Origin: Patiria miniata
Taxonomy: Eukaryota; Echinodermata; Asteroidea; Valvatida; Asterinidae
Reading direction: 5' to 3'
Assembly: GCF_015706575.1 (NCBI RefSeq)
Contig: NW_024037074.1
Coordinates: forward strand, 18,217,334-18,281,333
DNA: 64,000 bases
The translations under genes and the position numbers were made by a program. Within the stretch, counting starts at the first letter, position 1, and each line of letters begins with the position of its first letter. This document shows positions 1 to 11,860 of this stretch, in pieces. The notes under the pieces were generated by a model. The model was not told where the DNA came from. It worked only from the letters and a program-made list of their open reading frames with translations, and searched no databases.

Positions 1-1599
1 TTGAAGGGCCCCGGACAGACCTTCAGCTTCGTTTTATTTTATGAAATCTGCATAACATGAGTTTCTCCAGGCATTTGGAGCAGAGACATCCCTGAAGTCA
101 CTGACTCTGAAGTGTTGATGTCGATGCTGTCATGTCCCACATGCAGTCAGGTCCTACCGAGCCGTCCGTACCTCCCCGTCCGAACGAGTCAAGATGACCC
201 AGCACCGGCGGAGAAAATGGACCCCGAACAAAAAGCACCCGTCCCCGGGTGACTCTCAGCAAACCATCGCACGCCGCTCTGGAAACAAACTCTGCTCCGA
301 ATGAAAACACTTGAGAGGAAATTGACGAGTTGTTTCTGGGACTCATTTACCCTCGGCAGAAGAGAGGACGTTGCCTCTTGCACTGTGTATCTTCCGCGTA
401 TACGGCCCAACATGGTTGAATGACAATGAGAGTGCGTAATAGGCCACGCTCCCTTTTAAAAAGGAAAACACGGAGGAGTCGTTCCGGACATCAGTTTGTT
501 GTTGTGTCTCGTCTTCAGGTAGCGGAGTGTCTGTCTGTGCTGTGATGCTCTGGGCATTTTTTATGAATGTGGGTGCCGAACAAACGGAGGAACGTCTCGA
601 AGCAACTCGTGTGTGCGTGTGTTACAGCATGGTTGCAGCAGCGCAGGCATCGAAATTTGCTGAGTCTTCAATAGCGAAGCTTGGTCTTCATTGAGAGTAA
701 GGCTCTGTTCATTTCTTTTTCATCGTGGTCAGTGTTAAATCATCATTGTCAGTGTTAAAAGGAGATGTATGCCGTTTGTCATGCAATGTTTACCTTTTAT
801 AAGCAATTGAGTGGTGTTCAGATGTTGCCATGTTGCACCTTGTCGTGTCTCGTGTCTGTTAACGATTTGCTTCAATCGAACGTATCTCACTTTTCACGTA
901 AGGAAAAGGGTAATTAAGGGTAAGGGAAAAAGGTATACTTTTCTGTGCTTATGTCACCATTTTGTTAAAGATCGTAACGCTGTCTTTGTTCCCCAAAATT
1001 TGAACGCCAGGAGTTTTCCCCTCAATAATTATCTCATATTTTTTAAGTGGGTTTATTGTGGTCCATGCACTGAAGAATAGTCGGTTATATATTGTCTTTT
1101 TTTCACAATTTTGCGTGCATGATGTATTTTTGAGAGGACAAACAGCAACAGACCCTTTTTAGTAATTTATTCTCTTCATCAAACGACAGTCGCATATCTC
1201 CCAATTTTCATTTTAAAAAAATGATACTAGCTAGAAAACTGGCGTGTACAACGATGAGCAGTTAAAGTTCACTATCTTTGATGTCCATCATGATTTAGTC
1301 TTGCAACACACTGTAACTCGTACCTCCACATAAATATTGTTTTAACCCTAGCGTATCTCCCGTGTCAGATACGTGTGGTCGTGTTACTTCTAAATGTATA
1401 CTTTCATTAAGAATCTCACAAACCATGGCTAGGGTGTGAAATATGAAACCTCGTCAAGACAATTCTGCTTTATAGAGGCTTCCTTTGATCCGAATGGGAT
1501 GTTTGCACAAGGCAGCCATAACGATTTTTGTCGTACTCTCAGAACATCCAGGACGTTTTCTTTACGACCTTTTCCTGGTTGTGTTCCTTGGGGCCAGTG
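1..1599. other. Non-coding stretch, possible promoter or 5' region
   Basis: No exon I can support. The first 700 bases are more GC-rich than the rest and contain short overlapping open frames with no recognisable domain. They could belong to a promoter or non-coding first exon of a gene, for instance the class A receptor at 6274, whose coding exon starts right after a splice acceptor. That link is a guess. The remainder is AT-rich spacer. Confidence 0.3.
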
Positions 1600-1607
1600 C
1601 TGAGGTG

Positions 1608-1885
1608 CATGGGCGTCGCGAGGGGGGGCAAGGGGGGGCACTTGCCCCCCCCCCCCCTGGAAAAGCAAAAAAAAAAAAAAAAATAAGGAAGGAAAAAAAA
1701 AGAAAAACAAGAAAAGAAAAAGAGGCGCGAAGACAAAGTGGTGTAAATTTAATGAGTTGGGGGGGGGCAAAATGTCCCTGCCCCCCTCTAAAACTGATAA
1801 ATCGAGAATGTGTTGAAAAATACAAGCATTTTTTGGCAAAATTTTTTTTTGCCCCCCTTTTAAAAAAATCCTGGCGACGCCCATG
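1608..1885. mobile_element. hAT-type miniature inverted-repeat element (copy 1)
   Basis: Inverted termini CATGGGCGTCGC and GCGACGCCCATG bound the unit, and an 8-bp direct repeat CTGAGGTG lies on both sides (1600-1607 and 1886-1893). An 8-bp target duplication is typical of the hAT superfamily. The interior has G-runs near one end, C-runs, and an A-rich tract, with no transposase, so it is non-autonomous. A second copy is at 33271-33519. Overlapping 60-150 codon frames are low-complexity by-products. Confidence 0.85.
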
Positions 1886-1893
1886 CTGAGGTG

Positions 1894-3331
1894 TTGTATG
1901 TTTTTAACTTATGGCCCATTTTAGACATTTTCAACTGTAAATATACGTATTTCTCAAGATTACTTTTTCGAGAAATTCCCCATACGACTTTCCTGATAAC
2001 TCCTTTCGCACATCAACTTCAAATGTGTTTCTTGTTTTACTTTGTCAGCAATTTCAGGTTGGTATTCAGCCTGAACCAGTGGCTGGACTGATCTACGGAT
2101 ATAACCTTGCAAAAAATGGTTGCAACCTTGTAGATTAAAACCTCAATATTGATACTTTGTGGCCAACTATACATTGAACTGGTAGTTACTTTACTGTCAT
2201 CCAATGCGAGCGGTTTTGAGTGGTGCATTTTGTTGAGCCGTTGGCTATATTTTTACCATGTCTCAATCATGGATTGAAATTGGCATTTTCTTCCCTACGG
2301 CTCGTAGTTTGGCAGAGACGGAGAGAACACTTTTCCCTCTGGGAAAAATCCATGTAGGATTAGGACTTGTCTTTACAAGAGTCGGGAGCTCCCGTTGGGT
2401 GCTTACCGAGAGGCGATCGGTGCGATTTTCCCGGGGCCTGCCCAGGCACTTACACCCCGCTGCTCAACGCACGCTCGCCTTGATTGGAGTTGAACGATCG
2501 CTCTGGCTTAATATCTACTATACCGACTGGCTGTTTTTTCCTTTCGATTCCAAGTCACAAATAGTACAGGTACAACACAAGAAGTGTCAGTACTTACAAC
2601 CGGTGGCTCATTCGGAATTACACTGCGGCTAACGTTTCATGTAATCGCGACAAGCGCGATCATTCAAACCATGACAGCGTTGGTTTGGGATTTCGGAGTA
2701 GTCGCACACAACTAGTGACTCTCTCGAGAAAGCAAATTCGCGACGATTATGGAGAATGGATGTATCTCGACAGATGTTATTACAAGAATGCAATAACAGA
2801 CACGTTTAATGATGGCCGTAAAAAAAAAAATATGTAGTACACGAGTCATTGCAAACCATGCATGGCGACGAAACTATGCCTGAATTGCATAAGCGATATA
2901 GCACGGACAGGCCCTTGATGATCTCCACTTCTGCTTTTTATGTGGCGGGGGGAATGAACCCAGCTCTTACACCAAATTGCATCCGCTTGACGATTATCTC
3001 CATTGAAAGTGTCTGTTTCATTCATTAAAAGCGACCTGTAAAATACACCTTGTCTTATTTTAGGAGACAGGTTGATTAGATTTTGTTAATACGGGCTTTC
3101 GGGCGGAGGAGATATGTGCTTGCCCTCTTTTTACGAAGTCTTAGTTCGCAATATTGCGTCCGCCATCAGGCCTGTGATTAGGTAATGCGATTTCTCTCTC
3201 GTGGTTGGCCCATTGAATGTTTGTCATAGGCAATATTTAACTCACTGTAATGAAATATTTTTTGGTTCAAGTTAGAAAATGGCAATTTATTAATTCCAAG
3301 TCGAATCAAAACCATCCTCTAATTAATTTTT
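1894..3331. other. Spacer without a supported gene
   Basis: Contains a 124-codon open frame (2258-2632, plus strand) with no recognisable domain, no signal peptide and no clear splice context. The rest is AT-rich. I see no RNA gene or known element. Confidence 0.4.
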
Positions 3332-3797
3332 CAAGTGTGCCAAAAAAGTGCAACATTCAGGAAACAAATAATTAAAACTGGTAAATGTATTTTTCTTCAA
3401 TGAAATTATATATGACTATTTCTCAAACCAATCCTTTTAAACCCCATTCCATTTGGGTCCTATAGATCCAGAAATACAATCAATTAAGAGACAGGGTGTA
3501 AATAATTTTACTTGGGCCACTCTCACCTGTGCTGTCACCAACTTCCGAGCCTATTCAATGTCTAGGCCTATTCAATGCTTGACTAAGATTCAGCATGTCC
3601 AGGTGAGAGTGGCCCAAGTAAAATTTACACCCTTCCACTTAATCGATTGTATTTCTGGATCTAGGGACCCAAATGGAATGGGGTAAAAAGGAGTGGATTG
3701 AGAAATAGTCAGTCTTTAATGTAATATATAATTAATGTAGTATATAACAGTTTTAATTATTTGTTTTCTGAATGTTGCACTTTTTTGGCACACTCTG
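3332..3797. mobile_element. Fold-back (long inverted repeat) element, family 1
   Basis: The left arm starts AAGTGTGCCAAAAAAGTGC and the right arm ends with its reverse complement. The arms pair over most of the unit around a short central loop near 3540-3600. There is no coding content. A half copy of the right arm lies at 32809-33014, where it overlaps the 3' end of the adhesion GPCR gene. Termini resemble Tc1/mariner-type fold-back MITEs; the superfamily is inferred, and a target duplication is not clear at this copy. Confidence 0.8.
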
Positions 3798-4261
3798 AAT
3801 AAGACAAACCACCTCAGGCTGTAAGCACTGATTTGAAAATGTAAAAAAAAAAGCAATTTACTGTTTGATTTGATTTTTTGCCCAAATTGGATTCTAACTG
3901 TAATGGCTTAGTGAGGCAATCTGCAAAGCACCATTAACCGATGGGGAGGCTCAATTATGTCGGCGGGACATATTTGCCCATACTGTTAGTTTCTCAATAC
4001 GCGTCGATTCCTTTCAATCGCTTGAAGTAAAAAAATCAAGTTTTTTCTATATTTCTTGATATAGCGGCGTACTGGGTTGTAAAATATTTCTGAACAGCAA
4101 AAGATGCTTGCGCAATCTTTGGGCGGCATCTTACATCACAGATAATGTTGATGAATCTGAATGACTTGTACTAAAAGAAAGCTAATTAATTGGGCTTTCA
4201 CATTCTATATTTTAAAAATGCTACATGCAGAATTTCATTTTTTTTTAAATGGTCCTGACAT

Positions 4262-4296
4262 TTGGGTTTCCGTGTTGTGTTTTTTTACTCACCCTG
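4262..4296. mobile_element. Terminal fragment of fold-back element family 2
   Basis: A short terminal stretch ending TACTCACCCTG followed by TA resembles the right terminus of the 673-bp element at 17515-18187. Only this end is recognised, so it is probably a decayed or solo end. Confidence 0.4.
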
Positions 4297-4877
4297 TAGT
4301 GTTTTTGGGTTCTGAATTTTCAACGGGATAAAAAGAGAAAAAAGACATGCTTTCTTTTCATAATTTATTTACACATTTTCTTGACTTATCGGCGCACTCG
4401 GTTGTCATATAATTGTCCGAACAGATAAACTATTTCTGTTTTGATAATATTTTGAAGGAAAGAATCCTGATTTCACTGCTGACAGAATGCCAATTCATCA
4501 TGTTGGCCTATTTATTTTTTGTTGGAGATTTGTGGCCGGCTTGCGCGTTAAAACAATCAACATTGAGGTTTGTTGATAGCAAATTGTGTGAATAATTAGA
4601 TGAGTATGAGTGTGCGTATACGCATAACATTGAGTATTTCAAAACGAAAGTGCAAGAGGTGGCATTATTGCAGTACATAAAGAAACGGCTGGCTTTGTTT
4701 GGTTTTCAATGGATACGTTTGTTCTTCATCTTTTGTTTTCTTCTTCTTTTTCCCCAATTGTTTTGCGTTATAATCGTTTGTTGAGCTTTTATCATGGTTA
4801 TTCATATTGATAGCCAATCACATTTTGTGGCACACTTATTTTGGGGATCAGACCCCATTATAGGTTTTCGCAGCTAT

Positions 4878-5172
4878 ATGGGGGAGTCAGGTTGGCGTAC
4901 TGGTTACTTTCCTCGCCTTCCACCTCTATGGCCCGGGTTCGATTCCTGCCCATGCGGACCACATGTGGATTGGGTTTTCAGACCTTACCTGATTCCGTGG
5001 GTTTTCCCCAGAATATTCTTCTGGGGTTTTCCTCCCACCTCTCAAACTGTAATTTCTTCTCATTGTCTGCTCTTTGCAGGTTTCTTCAGGTTTGCGAGCT
5101 ATACAGTGCCTATAGGGAGCTTTTGAGGAATCCTTGGTTTCATAATACCAGAAAGAAATGAAATAAAATACA
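4878..5172 (+). mobile_element. SINE-like retroposon with tRNA-type head
   Basis: A box-B-like motif GGGTTCGATTCC follows an A-box-like stretch (GTTGGCGTACTGGTTAC). Downstream is a hairpin-prone GGGTTTTCCCC...GGGGTTTTCCTCCCACC module, of a kind seen in central domains of many metazoan SINEs, and then an A-rich tail. Two overlapping open frames here (about 106-110 codons) are by-products of the repeat. Exact ends were not fixed by a target duplication. Confidence 0.6.
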
Positions 5173-6269
5173 GAGAGAATTACAGATACTGTTATCGTGG
5201 TCTTCTGCAAAAATCGTGCATCTAAAAAGTGTGTTTTCAAAATAATCATGAGAAACGAAGTATTAGATTGGTAAGTCAATGAAGGAAAGGAAAATATTTA
5301 TTGAAAAGCACAAAGTCGCAACAAAAATATCTGCATTGAATTTCCAACCAGGGTCTGCCTTGTTAGATTTCAAGCGGTTCATGCATGAGGCAAAGTTAAT
5401 TCTGAACAAAAATAAAATGAATCTAAGGGTTGCCAATTTTTTCCAGAGTATCAAGATGTCCCTCACATCGAGATGCATCATCGTTTAACCTGGCGCACTT
5501 CAAGACTCGAGTCACCCTGGCCAATCCTTTGAGTGCTTTCTATTTTATCAATTTATGAGGACTTATACTCACTGACCCTATACAACCCACTACCCCCCCC
5601 CCCCCGACACCTCATGGTTTAATTACTTAAGCCACGTTCCAATTTGCCTTGCAGCCCCATCGAGAAATAACATCGGTGCCCGTGCAATGCACCGAATGGC
5701 TTCCAGGTGTATGACACTCTAATCTGTCTTTGCTATTACGAACATTTTCACCTCAGTGAGCGCAGGATGATGACATTATAAGGGTGTGATAATGGGGGAA
5801 TGTTCCAAATTCCATGTCTGCGTCTTCAAGGAGCGAGAAGGATAACGGTTCTACAGACCAAAAAGGAAAGTCCTCCGATGTTTGTTACATCTTCAGGGAG
5901 TTGATTAGGGTATGCAGGAGAAAATTACCTCTAGTCAGTGCGAGATGTAGCGCTAAAGCTTTCGATGCCAACAAAGATGTACATGTATTCTAATCTAATT
6001 TCATACTGACAACTCGCAGGAATTTATAATGCTTAAAGACATGAAATGAAAACGGAACTTGCAGAAATATAAAATATTCCAAAAAATGTCCACTGTTCCC
6101 CTAACAACCGTAGTCTCATCAGATTTAAGAAAGCAAACCAGAAAGAGAGAATCGAAGTTTGTCATAATTTGGCTGTTCCTCGCTTCTCTGAGTGGAGGAT
6201 TTCCTGCTGACATTTTCTAAATTGCGGCACTAAAAAGAATACATTTATCTCTTCTTTTCATTTACACAG
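5173..6269. other. Spacer upstream of the class A GPCR
   Basis: AT-rich, with a C-run near 5592. No supported exon. The last 30 bases form a pyrimidine-rich tract ending in ACACAG, read as the 3' splice site of an intron before the GPCR coding exon. Confidence 0.4.
6250..6269 (+). promoter_or_regulatory. 3' splice acceptor before the class A GPCR start codon
   Basis: Pyrimidine-rich run ending in ACACAG, directly before CACC-ATG. It implies a spliced 5' untranslated exon farther upstream that I could not locate. Confidence 0.6.
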
Positions 6270-7512
6270 CACCATGTCCGACCCGACGGGAGTTCTCGAC
6301 GGTTCGTCCGCCGGTGCCATAGTAACAACTTGGAGCCCGTACGTCACAGACGCGCACACAACGAACATCCTGCTGAACACGACAGATGTGATAGCGCCCC
6401 CGTCCGGCAATGTCATCGTGGTGGACGAAACCACGTCCCCAATGATCGTGTACTCCTTCGTGGATAAGGTCCTCATTATCGTAGTCATGCCTATTATCTT
6501 TACCATTGGTGTTCTGGGCAACAGTGCAGTCATCATAGCTTTCTTTCGCTATCTCTACATGAGGACGGTTACCAACCATTATCTCATCAACCTCGCGGTG
6601 GCCGATTTGACATTCCTACTCTTCTCCGTCCCCCAGTTCTGGGTTCAGTATTTGACCACGCCCATCATTGGGGACTACACCTATCTCCCCTTGGAGTTCT
6701 GCAAGATCAACATATTTCTGACGGACAGTGCCGTGATAGCATCCGGCCTCATTGTCATGTTGGTGACCTTTGAGAGATACATAGCCACCTGCTGGCCCTT
6801 TCGATTCCGCCGGTTCAGCACCAAACGGCGAACCGTCTGGCTGTGCGCACTGGTCTGGCTTTTCTCACTCACCTATAAAATCCCATCGCTGGTGTTCACA
6901 GTCAAAGCAAAGTACGCCCTCCTCTGGAATATGCCGCAAGAGAATGCATCAGAAGGGCTCCCTCAGTCGATCGAGTACTGCGAGTATTGCCACCCGCGTT
7001 ATTCGGTCCAGTGCGTGCGCATCCGCAAGACTTTGACATTTGACCAATTACTGCTTCTTTCTGTCATTCCTGTGACCTGCGTGCTGTACACGCTCACCAT
7101 GGTCCAACTCCAGAGGTCGGCCAAAAGCTCTTACGTCACAGTTGTCGAGGGATTAACGTCGAATCTCATCAAGAAGCAAGTGGTGCGCATGCTCATTGTC
7201 ACCATCGTGGTGTACATCATTTGCATAACGCCCTTTCGGATTCTGAACTTGTTCAACATCTACGACCACGAACTCCCGCCGAATCTCGTGTGGATCTTCG
7301 TGAACATCTCCAGGATCATGATTTACACCAACTCGGCCGTGAATCCGTTCATTTACAACATCATGAGCGAGAGATACCGGCGGGCTTTCAAGGATATTTT
7401 CATTTGGTGTTGGCCCTGCTGCCCCAAGCAGCGTAGGATGTGCAATAACAATGGCTCAGTGGAAATCGAAATGAAGTTCGGTCGGCTTCCGTCTGATAGA
7501 CGATATGTGTAA
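6270..7512 (+). CDS. Class A (rhodopsin-like) G-protein-coupled receptor, probable peptide receptor
   Basis: The open frame runs from ATG 6274 to the stop at 7510-7512 and encodes 412 residues in one exon. A pyrimidine tract and CACAG end at 6269, so a 5' non-coding exon is probably spliced to 4 bases before the ATG. Visible hallmarks: N-terminal ectodomain of about 60 residues with sites at N35 (NTT) and N224 (NAS, in loop 2); GN in TM1 (N83); LAVAD in TM2 (D111); TM3 cysteine C143; ERY at 167-169 in place of DRY; TM6 CITPFR around P320; NPFIY in TM7 (N357-Y361); a cysteine cluster C379/C382/C383 that could be palmitoylated. The extracellular loop 2 has three cysteines (C236, C239, C247). 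Length and motifs fit neuropeptide-type receptors (TRH/neuromedin/ghrelin-like), but no subfamily can be assigned by eye. Coding GC is clearly above the surroundings. It would act at the plasma membrane through G proteins. Confidence 0.93.
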
Positions 7513-8669
7513 TTGTAACTAATATTATATTATAAGGTTGTTGAACACCAGCATCTCTTGTCCAGCGGCAACACTTGTTCATAATCATGTTGGGGTTTTT
7601 TGTGCATGGTGTATTTTTTTTGTCAGGCTGTACTTTGTACTTGTCTACCCTTCACGAGGTATTTACGACACATAAGAGGTGTTGAGACAACGAAACGAAA
7701 ACAAAACAAACGAAAGCTACCGGACAAGAAAGCAACCGATCTTTGAGGAATCTAAAACCCTGATTTTCCTTAATAATCTGAAATTGTAAGAACTTTTCAA
7801 CTTTCTCTAGACTGTCCACATTATATATCTCTTGCTGGATATGAATGGCCTTCCTATATCATAAAAAAGGGACTTTTAGATTTACGGTTGAAGCGTGACG
7901 TAAAGGCAGTGACGTAAAACTACGTGGGGGACGTGTCAACAGATGTCCGTCTCCCCCCCCCCCCCACGGATGCCCCGCCCTCCAATAAAATCTTGAATTG
8001 AACAAAATATGAATCATTTGCCTCCAGTGCCCCCTTGAAAAATGTATGCATCCAAGGTGCCCCCAGAAGTTTAACCCTTACCACGCCATTATTTATAAGC
8101 CTCGCCTTTCGTGCCCCAAGAGAAAAAAAATAGAGCTAAATGTTTAATAAATACTGGACATAACATAATTATTCTGGATATTACATACAATTAACGTGAT
8201 TAGACATAATGTTTTCGGTTAATGCTTATTGCCGGCCAGATGGATACAAGTCACGTAATCTTTAATGCATAATGCACTATTTTTAATTATTTTTAAAATA
8301 TTTAAAACGGCAGATGAATGAATATAATTATTTGTGAATTTATTGATGTGACAGATCTATCTATTGTAAAACTGTTCTGATATTTCGTAAGAAGGATGTG
8401 ATCCTTATCTCCGTACGAAATCAATCATCTATATGTCGTATAGATACCCAAATTCGTCTGTGTTTAACATTGAGTGGTCGTTATTAAAAAATGTCTTGTT
8501 TGGCTCATGCAGTTTGTGTCTTAGTTTAATTGTCTTTACGGAAATGTGTGTTAGGGATTTAATAGTGAGTCATGTGTAATTAACGCTATCTCAATCATTT
8601 CTACTCATATAATTATGTCGTCATGCTGTGATGCTGAGCCAAGGAGAAGGTTCGACGATAGGGGTTCAA
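7513..8669. other. 3' flank of the class A GPCR
   Basis: No coding exon. A possible polyadenylation signal AATAAA is at 7984-7989, just after a C-run; if used, the 3' UTR would be about 0.5 kb. The rest is AT-rich. Confidence 0.35.
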
Positions 8670-9170
8670 CCCAGTGAATACATTCACATAGACACCAGTG
8701 ATAAATTCCAGTTTAAATTCTTTTTAAAAATACTCAAAAACTCTCACAGGTGTTCATGCTGCACAGAAAAAAAATCTGATCAACATGTCTTTTTTCATTT
8801 TTCTTTCAATTTTTGATGGGTTGACCAATGATTTCACGACAAATTCTCAGCCAAAGAAGACCACCAACCAAAATGACTGATATTTCCCAAACTGGAAAAG
8901 TAGCCATCTTGAAAAGGGGTCCCTCCACAACAAGGTTAAACAGAGCCACTATCGGACCCAATAGCATACGAAATGCTCAGAATCGGAATGAAAGCCCCAA
9001 GTCCAGGCCAGGGGTAATGTGGTGCAGTGCCATGTGTCTTCAAATCCCCAAATTCGGTGGCTCTCAGAACTTTCTAATATATAATAATTTGGATGTATAA
9101 CTTTTATTCATTAGGTCGGCGAACGGATTTTTTGGGCCTGTTTACTGGGTTTGCACCCTATAATTAATAC
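8670..9170. repeat. Dispersed repeat, about 0.5 kb (copy 1)
   Basis: This stretch is clearly similar to 39840-40310: both share CTCACAGGTGTTCA, TTCCCAAACTGGAAAA or a close variant, and a later GAAAGCCCCAAGT. The second copy sits in a block present in one segmental duplicate and absent from the other. No coding domain is recognised; the unit may be a non-autonomous transposon of unknown type. Confidence 0.65.
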
Positions 9171-9297
9171 ACCCGAAACTTAGCCATTTTCCCAAACCAC
9201 TTTTACGGCAAGAGAATGACCCATAACTCATATTTCATTAAACAAATTGGGAGAAAAATTATCTGAGGTCGATCTCAGGCCTGAACATGGGCAGCTT

Positions 9298-9627
9298 GGG
9301 CCAAGTTCGGGCAAGGACCATTAGTCGACTAGTGGTTGATTTGTGACGTACCTTACGCCTGCGCACTAATAGCAACGTGGGAACGTCTCTAGTCAAACGC
9401 TGGTCAAAATGTCTTTGCAAAACTTCTGGGTCCTGGCTCCCTGCTGTACGTTATCGTTATTAATGCGCGCGGCTATTGGTAGCCAGCGATGCAACCAGCC
9501 CCAGTAGGTTGGTTCCAAATAGTGGACTAGCGTAGTCAACCACCGTCGACTAGACAGAGTTCGGGCTAACTTTAGTCGAACTATGGTTAACCAATGGTCA
9601 ACAATAGTTCTTGTGCGAACTTGCCCT
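9298..9627. mobile_element. Imperfect inverted-repeat element (MITE-like)
   Basis: Left end GGGCCAAGTTCGGGCAAG faces a right end that reads CTTGTGCGAACTTGCCC. Further inside, AGTCGACTAGTGGTTG on the left pairs with CAACCACCGTCGACTA on the right. Coding content is absent. A target duplication was not found. Confidence 0.5.
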
Positions 9628-9654
9628 TGTATGTAGGCATTGTGCCTAGGGCTT

Positions 9655-9715
9655 ACGAAAAATGTGGGGGCCTACAAAAAATGTGGGGGCCTACAAAAAC
9701 TTTGGGGAGGGCCTA
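9655..9715. repeat. Short tandem repeat, 18-bp unit
   Basis: About three copies of a unit close to ATGTGGGGGCCTACAAAA. Too short to code for anything sensible. Confidence 0.6.
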
Positions 9716-10074
9716 TGAAACTACCGCAGTGTGCCATAAAACACATAGGCCTACCCATACACACCCACACGCGCAGAGAAAAGTTTTTAAAAAAGTTTTC
9801 TCACAATTTTCGATTTCACCAACTGACGCTGTACAGCATGAATGCATTGGCCCTAATGTACGTGTAACGTCTGTCGTTCTGAAGCACGGTGCCAACCATG
9901 GGCGTCGATCGGTGGGGAACGGGGGGACTGATGTTGTTCCCCAACGTTTTTCGTCCCTGAATAAAAAATATGTAGCCTACATTTGATTATGTAGCTCAGA
10001 ACAGCTGATTTAATGACTCCAAACTCGGAAAAAGATGTGTAAATGATAATCTTGTGCTAAAACCTTGGCAGTCG

Positions 10075-10351
10075 TCAGAAATTGCCTCAGATCGCACCAC
10101 AGGGCGCCTAGAATCCCATTTTTTCAGGGGCCCTTAAGCGGGCCCCGAATCCCGCGCCGTTTAGGCTTCGCACTCCCACAATGAGTAATGATCAAGATAC
10201 ACATGTATGTACCATCCCCACTTTGAGAAGCGAATGACGCCCTCGAGAATTGGTGCCAACAGGCTGTTAGAGCTAGGACCTATACCAGTTTGGCCTGGCT
10301 TGATTTGTACAGCCCCCCCCCCAACAAAAGTGTGTTCTGGATCCGTCCTTG
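10075..10351 (-). mobile_element. Decayed hAT-like element related to 38272-38534
   Basis: GTCAGAAATTGCCTCAGATC and a following CGCACCACAG are the reverse complement of the interior of the intact element at 38272-38534. The right end GGATCCGTCCTTG matches its terminus with one change. The left terminus was not found, so it is probably truncated or rearranged. Confidence 0.55.
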
Positions 10352-11029
10352 TGACCCCCACTCCCAATAGGCCTACACTGTTTAAAAATGCCCGTAAATT
10401 TACGGACTCCGTAAAGTGAAATATTCCGTATTTTTGGCGTAATTATACGGATCGTTCTGTAAATGCAAATATTAATTATGCTAATTAGCGTGATTACAAT
10501 CAACCACATCGGCCCAAACACCTAAACATAATATAGTACATACATCTAAGTACATATTGTTATTCCACCCACAACCGTGTACACATGTCCAAACTCATGT
10601 TAAGGGTCTGTTTATTTTACGGAATGAAACAACTTTTCCGGAAATTTTGCGGCAGGAAAGAAAATAGCGTTCCGTTTTCCTGCAGCAAAATTTGCGGAAA
10701 AGGTTTTTTATTCCGTCAAATGGGCCTTGTTTTGTCGACCGAAATTTGAAAAACTGACTCTCCATGGCAAACTCTTGGTGGCGCGGTGTATTGTGAATCG
10801 CCCGAATTTTATGATTTGGGTCATCCCCCATCCCCCCCCCCCCCCCCCCCCCCACTCGCCAGCACAGATTTACGCCACCCACTGGCCGTCATTGCACTCG
10901 CGTGGTCACGATTCTAATCATGCCACAGGCTGACGTTAATGTGACATTGTATTTTATTGGCATCATTCCCTAGACTTAGCGTAAGTACAAGAAAAGATGA
11001 AATTTCCAAAGCTAGCTACAGGAGCTGAA
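10352..11029. other. Spacer before the segmental duplication
   Basis: Holds short inverted repeats with CCGTAAA/TTTACGG motifs around 10390-10460, a TTTTGCGG/CCGCAAAA-type hairpin around 10610-10720, and a C-run of about 24 bases near 10831. No exon is supported. Confidence 0.4.
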
Positions 11030-11394
11030 TTAGAATCAGACAAACACAATTCCCTCGTAAAAATTTGTAAACGGGTCAGTAGTTTGATATAAATAAATGA
11101 GGTATAGGGGAAACTTGCTAGAATTTCTCTCAATCATAGCGACGTGTCAGTGCCGGCCGAAAGACGCGCGATGCGAAACAATAATTGATGAGACAGAATA
11201 AGGACGAGCTTGGTAAGGTTAATTGCTCGTAGTTACTCTGAATAGTCAACTGCTCGGTACAAAGGAGTGATTGTAGAAAAGAGTTACGTAACAGCATTCA
11301 TTGTGTATAGCACGATGTTGATGCATCTTTCGTGCAGCTATGAAACAAAGTAACTCTCCCACTGCAGAAATAAGGATTATGTTTTAAACGTAAA

Positions 11395-11860
11395 GAGAAA
11401 AGCACCAACTGAAACAGCCTAGTTGTTAAGCTGTCTGACAGCGGACCCAGGGTTAGGGGTTCGAGCCCGCTTGGTGTCGTTTTTTGGTTTCGATGCCTGC
11501 GGTTCTGTCATTTAAGTGTATTAATTTTCCGTCGTCATTTACCAACAGCAGTTAGCTCGGTCGGTTGGTAAGCTGACTCACAAGTTGGGACTGTCTGCGA
11601 AGTCCAGGTTGGCATCTGCGTATAGGTACGGGGTTCTTTTGCTGACTCGGCAGCAAGGCTTAGGGTGCCACCTCGTTTCCTCCCTTTATGGTGCCTGACT
11701 TTCGAGTTACATGGATGGACAGGGAAGGAGGTGTGGTGGGCCGGGTACCGAGTCCCAGAAGAGTTCTATATGGAAGTCGGTAAGGGGCTCATTGAGTTAG
11801 GGTCATAAGTCCGACTCCTGAAGACTTGGCCATCGCCACATAACTTTTTGTTTTATTTTC
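11395..11860 (+). mobile_element. tRNA-derived SINE-like composite repeat (in copy A)
   Basis: Two polymerase III-like heads are visible. One has TAGTTGTTAAGCTG with GGGTTCGAGCCC. A second A-box-like stretch TTAGCTCGGTCGGTTGGTAA begins near 11552. A non-coding body of about 250 bases follows, ending in a T-rich tail. The same unit is at about 38582-39050 in copy B, so it predates the duplication. Confidence 0.55.

Noticed and set aside
1485..1889. Overlapping open frames on both strands, 65-151 codons
   Set aside because: They read through A, C and G runs of the hAT miniature element and have low-complexity translations.
2258..2632. 124-codon open frame on the plus strand
   Set aside because: No domain, signal peptide, splice context or conserved counterpart; composition is like the surroundings.
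4794..5161. Two overlapping open frames of about 106-110 codons
   Set aside because: They lie over the SINE-like unit; neither shows a protein family.
11413..11478. Possible tRNA gene
   Set aside because: Boxes A and B are present, but no cloverleaf with a paired acceptor stem; part of a repeat copied in the duplication.
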